Origin: Burkholderiales bacterium
GTDB lineage: Bacteria; Pseudomonadota; Gammaproteobacteria; Burkholderiales; SG8-39
DNA length: 9,834 bases
Assembly (NCBI GenBank): GCA_919902965.1
Contig: CAKKSJ010000073.1
Coordinates: 1 to 9,834, forward strand
Reading direction: 5' to 3'
This document shows positions 4,899-9,834 of the stretch, one piece after another. The first letter of the stretch is position 1. Each line of letters starts with the position of its first letter. Under the pieces are notes generated by a model. The model was not told where the DNA came from. It saw nothing but the letters and a program-made list of their open reading frames with translations, and ran no database searches. The position numbers and the translations under genes are program-made.

Positions 4899-6275
4899 AT
4901 GAAAATCCGGTTGTTTGGCCGCTTGTTGATTGCGCTGTTCGCAGCCGCAGCCGTGAGCACTGCCGCCGCAGCGCAGACGGGCGTGCAGGAGCGCAAGCTT
5001 GCCAACGGACTGCGCGTAATCGTGAAACAGGACCATCGCGCTCCGACCGCGGTGCACATGCTCTGGTATATCGCCGGTAGCATGGATGAAGTGAGCGGCA
5101 CCAGCGGCGTGGCGCATGTGCTCGAACACCTGATGTTCAAGGCCACCAAGACCGTCAAGAGCGGCGATTTCTCGCGCCGCATCGCCGCGGCCGGCGGACG
5201 CGAGAACGCTTTTACCAACCGCGACTACACCGCGTATTTCCAGCAGGTGCCGAAGGCGGCGCTGCCCCTGATGCTGCGCCTGGAGGCCGATCGCATGTCC
5301 AATCTGCTGGTCACCGAGTCCGAATTCTCGCGCGAGATCAAGGTGGTGATGGAGGAAAGGCGCCTGCGCACCGAAGACCAGCCGCGCGCCCTGGTGGCCG
5401 AAGCGCTCAATGCGGAGGCCTATTTGGCCCATCCCTACCGGCGGCCCGTCATAGGCTGGATGAACGATCTCGCCAGCATGAACCATCTCGATGCGCGCAA
5501 CTGGTACCAGCGCTGGTATGTGCCCAATAACGCTTTCGTCGTCGTCGTGGGGGATGTCAAGGCGGAGGAGGTGTTTGCCCTGGCGCAAAAATACTACGGC
5601 CGCATCAAGGCCCGGCCTTTGCCCGCGCGCAAGCCCCAGCGCGAACCGGAACAGCGCGGCATGCGCCGCCTGGTCGTCAAGGCGCCGGCCGAATTGCCTT
5701 ACCTGCTGATGGGCTGGAAGTGCCCGGTGCTGCGCGCCACGGAGCCGGACTGGCAGCCCTATGCGCTGGAGGTGCTGATCGGCATACTGGACGGCAACGA
5801 GTCGGCGCGCCTGAATCAGTCGCTGGTTCGGGACAGCCGCATGGCGAGCGAGGTCGGGGCGGGTTACGATTCGACCGCGCGCGGTCCGGGAATGTGTTTT
5901 ATCGAAGGGACGCCCAGCCAGGGCAGGAGCGTGGCCGAACTGGAAGCGGGTTTGCGCGCCGAACTCGCGCGCCTGGTGCGCGACGGCGTCACGCCGGAGG
6001 AATTGGCGCGTGTGAAGGCGCAGGTCGTGGCGCGCCAGATATTCAAGCGCGATTCGATTTTCGGCCAGGCGATGGAAATCGGCAGGTTCGAGACCGCGGG
6101 CCTGTCGTACCGGGACATCGGGACTTATCCCGAGCGCGTCAAGGCGGTTAGCGCCGAGCAGGTGCGCGCGGTGGCGAAACAGTTCTTCGTCGACGATCAA
6201 CTCACCGTGGCCGTGCTCGAGCCGCAGCCGCTGGATCAGGTGCATAAGCGGCCGCCCGCAGGCGGGGGGCGCTGA
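4899..6275 (+). CDS. M16 family zinc metallopeptidase, catalytic subunit, exported
   Basis: This 458-residue protein belongs to the M16 (pitrilysin/insulinase, mitochondrial processing peptidase-like) family, which degrades or trims peptides. Residues 1-25 form a Sec signal peptide (MKIRLFGRLLIALFAAAAVS, Ala-rich up to the AxA near 25), so it acts in the periplasm or at the cell envelope. The inverted zinc motif HVLEH is intact (His73, Glu76, His77), with the distal glutamate about 75 residues on in VVMEERR (Glu152-Glu153). The ENAFTNRDYTAYFQ segment (about 102-115) is also typical. A GTG six bases upstream (4893) is in frame, but the ATG at 4899 is preferred because AGAAGGG lies 5 bases before it and overlaps that GTG. 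The gene ends one base before a second M16 gene. Its physiological substrate cannot be told from sequence. Confidence 0.93.
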   Translation: MKIRLFGRLLIALFAAAAVSTAAAAQTGVQERKLANGLRVIVKQDHRAPTAVHMLWYIAGSMDEVSGTSGVAHVLEHLMFKATKTVKSGDFSRRIAAAGGRENAFTNRDYTAYFQQVPKAALPLMLRLEADRMSNLLVTESEFSREIKVVMEERRLRTEDQPRALVAEALNAEAYLAHPYRRPVIGWMNDLASMNHLDARNWYQRWYVPNNAFVVVVGDVKAEEVFALAQKYYGRIKARPLPARKPQREPEQRGMRRLVVKAPAELPYLLMGWKCPVLRATEPDWQPYALEVLIGILDGNESARLNQSLVRDSRMASEVGAGYDSTARGPGMCFIEGTPSQGRSVAELEAGLRAELARLVRDGVTPEELARVKAQVVARQIFKRDSIFGQAMEIGRFETAGLSYRDIGTYPERVKAVSAEQVRAVAKQFFVDDQLTVAVLEPQPLDQVHKRPPAGGGR

Positions 6276-6276
6276 A

Positions 6277-7593
6277 GTGGTGCGCAAGCGCGAGGGAAAA
6301 GCCCGCCCGCTATTCGCCGCGGTCTTGTGGATGGCGGCGTGCGCGGCGCAAGCTGCGCTGCCGATCCAGCACTGGACCGCCGCTTCGGGTGCGCGCGTCT
6401 ATTTCGTCGAGAGCCGCGGCATTCCGATGCTCGACGTGAATGTCGATTTCGACGCCGGCGGACGGCGTGCGTCCGGCGACAAGGCCGGGCTGGGCGGGCT
6501 TACCCATACGCTGATCAAAGCGGGATCCGCAGCGCATTCGGAGGACGAACTCAGCCGGCGCATCGCCGATGTCGGCGCGCAGCTGAGCGGCGAAGCGGAT
6601 CGCGATCGCGCCAGCCTGTCGCTGCGCACCCTTTCGAGCGAACGCGAACGCGCACAGGCAATCGCGACTTTTGCCGAAATACTGCAAACACCGGCATTTC
6701 CGGAGGCGGCGTTTGCGCGCGAAAAGGCGCGTCTGATAGACACAGTCAGGGAGGAAGCGACCAAGCCCGACGCGATCGCAAGCAGGGCATTTTACCGCCT
6801 GCTGTATGGAAACCACCCTTATGCATACGCACCCACGCCGGCTACGGTTCTGCGCATCGCACGCGAAGATGTCGAGAGCTTTTATCGGGAGAACTACAGC
6901 GCCGCGGGTGCCGTGCTCACCATCGTCGGCGATGCCGACCGGGCGCTTGCAGAGCGCATCGCCGAAGAACTCACCGCCGGACTGCCGCGTACGGGCGCGG
7001 CGCCGAGCCCGGCCGCGGCGGTGATCCCGCCCTCGGCGCAGACGCTGCGCATCGCGCATCCGGCATCGCAAAGCCATATCCTGCTTGGCCTGCCGGCGAT
7101 CGCGCGCGGCGACCCGGACTATTTTCCGCTGCTGGTAGGCAATTACATCCTCGGCGGCGGCGTCGTTTCGCGACTTTACCTCGAAGTGCGTGAGAAACGC
7201 GGCTACGCTTACAGCGTCTACAGTTATTTCCTGCCGCTGGCCCAGCAAGGCCCCTACCAGATCGGACTGCAGACCAAGAAAGAGCAGGCGGAGGAAGCGC
7301 TGGCGCACGTGCGCACGGTGCTGGAGGAATTCCTCGCCCGCGGGCCCAGCCCCGCCGAAATGAAGGCGGCGAAGCAGCATCTGGTCGGCGGTTTTGCATT
7401 GCGCATAGACAGCAACCGCAAACTGCTCAACCAGGTTGCCGTGATCGGATTTTACCGGCTGCCGTTGACCTGGCTGGATGATTTTGCCGGCCGGGTCGAA
7501 ACGCTGAGCGTGGCCGAAGTTCGCGCCGCGTTCGCCAGGCGCTTGCGCCCGGAGCATCTAGTGACCGTCGTCGTCGGAAGTGGCAAAGAGTAA
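6277..7593 (+). CDS. M16 family protein lacking the zinc site, probable partner subunit
   Basis: This 438-residue exported M16 paralogue starts at a GTG one base after the upstream stop, with a G-rich Shine-Dalgarno-like stretch just before. A signal peptide runs to about residue 26 (ACAAQA, then ALPIQHW). At the position of HxxEH it reads HTLIK (77-81), so the catalytic glutamate and second histidine are gone and it should not bind zinc. In the C-terminal half it keeps the R-x6-Y type motif near 305-312 (VREKRGYAYSVYS) that positions substrate in M16 enzymes. The first subunit does not show this motif clearly. The pair therefore resembles heterodimeric bacterial M16 enzymes and mitochondrial MPP, in which one chain supplies zinc and the other substrate-binding residues. 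It ends inside the rsmD start (14-base overlap). It looks like an intact gene, not a decayed one. Confidence 0.9.
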   Translation: MVRKREGKARPLFAAVLWMAACAAQAALPIQHWTAASGARVYFVESRGIPMLDVNVDFDAGGRRASGDKAGLGGLTHTLIKAGSAAHSEDELSRRIADVGAQLSGEADRDRASLSLRTLSSERERAQAIATFAEILQTPAFPEAAFAREKARLIDTVREEATKPDAIASRAFYRLLYGNHPYAYAPTPATVLRIAREDVESFYRENYSAAGAVLTIVGDADRALAERIAEELTAGLPRTGAAPSPAAAVIPPSAQTLRIAHPASQSHILLGLPAIARGDPDYFPLLVGNYILGGGVVSRLYLEVREKRGYAYSVYSYFLPLAQQGPYQIGLQTKKEQAEEALAHVRTVLEEFLARGPSPAEMKAAKQHLVGGFALRIDSNRKLLNQVAVIGFYRLPLTWLDDFAGRVETLSVAEVRAAFARRLRPEHLVTVVVGSGKE

Positions 7594-8137
7594 CCAGGTT
7601 CGCATCATCGGCGGCGAATGGCGCAGCCGCCGCATTGCCTTCCCCGATCATGAGGGTCTGCGGCCCAGCGCCGACCGCGTGCGCGAAACCCTGTTCAACT
7701 GGCTGGGACAGGACCTGGGCGGACAGCGCTGTCTCGATCTGTTCGCCGGCAGCGGTGCGCTCGGCTTCGAGGCCTTGTCGCGTGGCGCGGCCAGCGTGGT
7801 GATGGTGGAAAAAAGCCGCGGTGTCATCGCGGCCTTGCGCCGCAACGCCGATTTGCTTACAGCGAAAAACCTGCAAGTACACTGTGCGGATGCGCTAGAA
7901 TTTGCCACTGCCGCAGCAGCAGATGCGGCGGCGCGCTTCGACCTCGTGTTTCTCGACCCGCCGTTCGGCTCGAACCTGCTGGAGAAGGCGCAAGCGCGGG
8001 TGGTCCCGCTGCTGCGGCCGGGGGCGCGGGTGTACGTCGAAAGTGCCGCGGCATACGCACCGTCGGGCGACTGGCGGATACTCCGGCAGGGCCGCGCCGG
8101 ACAGGTGCACTATGCATTGGTGACATATGGCGACTAG
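7580..8137 (+). CDS. rsmD: 16S rRNA (guanine966-N2)-methyltransferase RsmD
   Basis: RsmD methylates G966 of 16S rRNA in the 30S subunit using S-adenosylmethionine. The 185-residue protein starts with the typical QVRIIGGEWRSRRI (6-19), followed by RPSADRVRETLFNWL (28-42). It has the SAM-binding LDLFAGSGALGFEALSRGA (52-70), an acidic residue after strand 2 (VMVEKS), and the catalytic LDPPF (125-129), the DPPF form of the N-methyltransferase NPPY motif. Length is normal. The GTG at 7580 is the only start that keeps the N-terminus, because an in-frame TGA lies at 7562-7564. It overlaps the M16 gene by 14 bases, which suggests translational coupling, and in turn overlaps coaD by 11. Linkage of rsmD and coaD is common in bacteria. 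Confidence 0.95.
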   Translation: MAKSNQVRIIGGEWRSRRIAFPDHEGLRPSADRVRETLFNWLGQDLGGQRCLDLFAGSGALGFEALSRGAASVVMVEKSRGVIAALRRNADLLTAKNLQVHCADALEFATAAAADAAARFDLVFLDPPFGSNLLEKAQARVVPLLRPGARVYVESAAAYAPSGDWRILRQGRAGQVHYALVTYGD

Positions 8138-8621
8138 GGCAGTCTATCCGGGAACATTCGATCCGCTCACGCGCGGTCACGAGGATCTGGTGCGGCGCGC
8201 CGCCCTGGTGTTCGACGAACTGATCGTTGGCGTCGCCGACAGCCGCGGCAAACAGCCGTTCTTCACACTGGATGAACGCGTGACCATGGCGCGCGAGGTT
8301 CTGTCGGATTACACCAACGTGCGCGTGGAGAGCTTTCGCGGCTTGTTGATGAATTTCATCCGTACCCAGAACGCACGCGTCGTGCTGCGCGGATTGCGGG
8401 CGGTGTCGGACTTCGAATACGAATTTCAGCTCGCAGGCATGAACCGCAACCTGTATCCGGATGTCGAAACCCTGTTCCTCACCCCGGGCGAGCAGCACAT
8501 GTTCGTTTCCGCCACCATGGTGCGCGAAATTGCCACCCTGGGAGGGGATGTGAGCAAGTTCGTTCAGCCCACGGTGGAGCGTTATATCAGGGAGAAGGTG
8601 CGGCAGATGGGCGGCGCCTGA
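8127..8621 (+). CDS. coaD: Pantetheine-phosphate adenylyltransferase (PPAT)
   Basis: CoaD transfers AMP from ATP to 4'-phosphopantetheine, making dephospho-CoA, the penultimate step of CoA synthesis in the cytoplasm. The 164-residue protein (usual length about 160) carries the nucleotidyltransferase motif GTFDPLTRGH (9-18) with His18, the VLRGLRAVSDFEYEFQLAGMN core (86-106) that binds both substrates, and the ATP-binding SATMVRE motif (128-134), where other members usually read SSTxVRE. Asp12, Lys42 and Arg88 are in the expected places. The ATG at 8127 overlaps the rsmD end by 11 bases, so the two are co-translated. The ferredoxin gene follows after 31 bases. Confidence 0.97.
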   Translation: MATRAVYPGTFDPLTRGHEDLVRRAALVFDELIVGVADSRGKQPFFTLDERVTMAREVLSDYTNVRVESFRGLLMNFIRTQNARVVLRGLRAVSDFEYEFQLAGMNRNLYPDVETLFLTPGEQHMFVSATMVREIATLGGDVSKFVQPTVERYIREKVRQMGGA

Positions 8622-8652
8622 TACAGAAACCCCAGTTGGATAGGCGAATACC

Positions 8653-8913
8653 ATGGCCTTAATAATTACCGACGAGTGCATCAATTGCGATGTGTGCGAG
8701 CCGGAGTGCCCGAACGAGGCGATTTCCCAGGGTGAGGAGATCTACGTCATCGACCCCGCCAAGTGTACCGAGTGCGTCGGGCACTTCGACGAACCCCAGT
8801 GCGTCGCGGTCTGCCCGGTGGACTGCATTCCCGTCGATCCCGATCATCCCGAGACCAAAGAAGCGCTGCAGCAGAAATATCAGCGACTCACGGCGCAGAA
8901 GCAAAACGGCTGA
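8653..8913 (+). CDS. yfhL: YfhL-type 2[4Fe-4S] ferredoxin
   Basis: This is a small acidic electron carrier of 86 residues with nine cysteines. Cluster motif 1 is CxxCxxCxxxCP (Cys9, 12, 15, 19). Motif 2 is CxxC-x8-CxxxC (Cys38, 41, 50, 54), whose longer spacing is the hallmark of the Allochromatium-type ferredoxins with low-potential clusters. A ninth cysteine (Cys58, in CPVDCIPVDP) is also common in that group, as is the C-terminal extension after residue 60 (HPETKEALQQKYQRLTAQ), probably helical. The ATG at 8653 is preceded by GGATAGG about 8 bases upstream. It lies 31 bases after coaD and probably shares its transcript. In many proteobacteria the gene sits by coaD; its redox partner is not visible here. 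Confidence 0.95.
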   Translation: MALIITDECINCDVCEPECPNEAISQGEEIYVIDPAKCTECVGHFDEPQCVAVCPVDCIPVDPDHPETKEALQQKYQRLTAQKQNG

Positions 8914-8926
8914 AGCAAGCTTCAGC
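8909..8926 (-). terminator. Inverted repeat between the convergent ferredoxin and mutM genes
   Basis: GCTGAAGC (8909-8916) and GCTTCAGC (8919-8926) are perfectly complementary around two bases, so in RNA the stem is about 6-7 bp with a 4-6 base loop. The left arm contains the ferredoxin TGA stop. On the - strand it is followed by CGTTTTG, a short T-run, so it best fits a terminator for mutM. On the + strand an A-rich tract follows, so any stop signal for the ferredoxin transcript is weaker. Confidence 0.55.
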
Positions 8927-8940
8927 GCGAAAATAAAAGC

Positions 8941-9765
8941 CTATTTCTGGCACGAGGGACAGAAAAAACTGGAGCGCTGCCCCTGGCGCAAAGCCCGGAT
9001 GGGTGTGCCGCAGACCCGGCAGGGCAGACCGGCGCGACCATATACGTAATGCTGTTGCTGGAAATAGCCTGAGCCGCCGTCGCTGTGGACGAAATCACGC
9101 AGGCTGCTGCCGCCAGCGGCGAGCGCCTGTGCCAGCGTCGATTTGATCGCAGCCGCGAGCGCCTCATAGCGCGCGAGCGACACCCGCCCTGCCGGAGTGC
9201 GTGGATTGATGCCGGCGTGGAACAGACTTTCGTTGGCGTAGATATTGCCCACGCCAACGACAATATTTGCGTTCATCAATAAGAGCTTGACGGCGACTTT
9301 GCGCGCGCGCGTCACCGCATGCAGAAATTTTCCGTTGAATGATTTCTGCAGCGGCTCGGCGCCCAGGCCGGCGATGAGCGGATGCTGCGCGATATCGCCG
9401 CCAGTCCAGAGCACCGCGCCGAAGCGGCGCGGGTCGCGCAGGCGCAACAACTTTTTGCCCAATAGCAGGTCAAAGTGTTCATGCCGCCCGGCTGCCGTGC
9501 CGGCGTCCAGGATGCGCAGGCTACCCGACATGCCCAGGTGCAGGATCAGCCAGCCGGCGGACTTGTTATCGCCGCAGTCGATAAGGAGGTACTTGCCGCG
9601 TCGCGAGACGCGGGCGATGCGCCGGCCGGTGATGCGGGCCGCCAGCCTGACTGGGATCGGCCAGCGCAGCCGGCGTTCGCTCACGCGCACGCCGGTGATG
9701 ATTGCTCCAGCCAGATAAGGCTCTATGCCGCGACGCGTGATTTCGACTTCAGGTAATTCAGGCAT
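8941..9765 (-). CDS. mutM: Formamidopyrimidine-DNA glycosylase (Fpg/MutM)
   Basis: MutM excises 8-oxoguanine and formamidopyrimidines from DNA and cuts the abasic site by beta/delta-elimination, guarding against oxidative mutation. The 274-residue protein begins MPELPEVE: after removal of Met, Pro2 is the catalytic amine and Glu3 assists. Lys58 in SRRGKYL (54-60), the HLGMSG loop (76-81), the H2TH-region motif VGVGNIYANESLF (170-182) and the C-terminal zinc finger (Cys249, 252, 269, 272) are all present, with Arg264 in GQRSSFFC near the finger tip. The start at 9765 is fixed by the need for Pro at position 2. The frame stays open to a GTG at 9807, but that start would bury the catalytic proline. 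No strong ribosome-binding site is seen. It is transcribed toward the ferredoxin gene with a 27-bp gap. Confidence 0.98.
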   Translation of the reverse strand: MPELPEVEITRRGIEPYLAGAIITGVRVSERRLRWPIPVRLAARITGRRIARVSRRGKYLLIDCGDNKSAGWLILHLGMSGSLRILDAGTAAGRHEHFDLLLGKKLLRLRDPRRFGAVLWTGGDIAQHPLIAGLGAEPLQKSFNGKFLHAVTRARKVAVKLLLMNANIVVGVGNIYANESLFHAGINPRTPAGRVSLARYEALAAAIKSTLAQALAAGGSSLRDFVHSDGGSGYFQQQHYVYGRAGLPCRVCGTPIRALRQGQRSSFFCPSCQK

Positions 9766-9810
9766 GAGGCTGGCAAATGGGCGACTTGGTTCTTCTTGTA
9801 CTGGCACACA

Positions 9811-9816
9811 AATATA
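9811..9816 (-). promoter_or_regulatory. Possible -10 element for mutM
   Basis: On the - strand TATATT matches the -10 consensus at 5 of 6 positions, in an AT-rich stretch about 45 bp before the mutM ATG. The -35 region would fall at or beyond the window edge, so the promoter cannot be verified. The remaining bases 9766-9834 show no other feature. Confidence 0.35.
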
Positions 9817-9834
9817 CCTAATATGTACCCCCCA

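Noticed and set aside
4835..5218. N-terminal extension of ftsY by 128 codons
   Set aside because: It lies antisense to the M16 gene, is unlike any FtsY A domain, and MFSFLKK at 4834 is the conserved FtsY beginning.
4779..6287. A 502-codon open frame on the - strand opposite the first M16 gene
   Set aside because: Antisense shadow with low-complexity His/Arg/Ala-rich translation; the + strand frame has a signal peptide and an intact HxxEH site.
6502..6522. Second M16 gene as a decayed pseudogene because HxxEH is lost
   Set aside because: The frame is intact over 438 codons with a signal peptide and a conserved C-terminal motif, and the gene is tightly spaced in the operon; loss of zinc ligands is normal for the partner subunit.
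6310..7557. A 415-codon open frame on the - strand opposite the second M16 gene
   Set aside because: Antisense shadow of a recognisable M16 protein; no domain, no start context.
9766..9807. Longer mutM starting at the GTG at 9807
   Set aside because: It would place 14 residues before the catalytic proline, which must be N-terminal after Met removal.
1..9834. CRISPR array, tRNA or rRNA genes, insertion sequence ends, att sites
   Set aside because: No regularly spaced repeats, cloverleaf, transposase or terminal inverted repeats with target duplication were seen on either strand by eye.

Overview
The window is GC-rich, tightly packed chromosomal DNA that looks betaproteobacterial. The evidence for this is the linked gene order sco1 / rpoH-ftsX-ftsE-ftsY / two M16 peptidases-rsmD-coaD-YfhL-type ferredoxin / mutM, together with protein sequences typical of that class (from knowledge of the families; no database search was possible). 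I cannot name the genus. Nearly everything is conserved housekeeping sequence. The only accessory-looking part is a toxin-antitoxin-like pair at the left edge.

Layout. (1) Bases 1-527, + strand: the 3' end of a probable antitoxin gene, overlapping by ATGA with a RelE/ParE-like toxin gene. A perfect 12-bp inverted repeat (537-568) follows. (2) 679-1278, +: a SCO1/SenC copper-chaperone lipoprotein for cytochrome oxidase assembly. It converges on rpoH with only 14 bp between the stop codons. (3) 1293-2141, -: rpoH, the heat-shock sigma factor. Its leader carries a clear CIRCE operator (2226-2252) superimposed on a sigma70-type promoter, implying control by the HrcA repressor. (4) 2312-4834, -: ftsY-ftsE-ftsX, linking SRP-dependent membrane targeting to the FtsEX divisome ABC complex. 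ftsX starts at a TTG that overlaps the ftsE stop. (5) 4899-8913, +: an M16 zinc peptidase with an intact HxxEH site, a paralogous M16 subunit lacking that site, rsmD (16S rRNA m2G966 methyltransferase), coaD (CoA biosynthesis) and a 2[4Fe-4S] ferredoxin. The first four genes abut or overlap, so they form one operon; the ferredoxin follows 31 bp later. (6) 8941-9765, -: mutM, the Fpg/8-oxoguanine DNA glycosylase, converging on the ferredoxin gene with a hairpin between them.

Together the genes cover the heat-shock response, cell division and membrane targeting, periplasmic proteolysis, ribosome modification, CoA synthesis and oxidative DNA repair. Clustering here reflects conserved synteny more than one pathway. 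I see no tRNA or rRNA gene, insertion sequence, CRISPR array or prophage, and no clear previously undescribed system. The best regulatory observation is the CIRCE/promoter superposition at rpoH. Secondary points are the Cys-Cys pair in SCO1, the split-site M16 pair and the toxin-antitoxin pair beside core genes. No stretch longer than 300 bases lacks a gene; the largest gaps are 528-678 and 2142-2311, and both are described.
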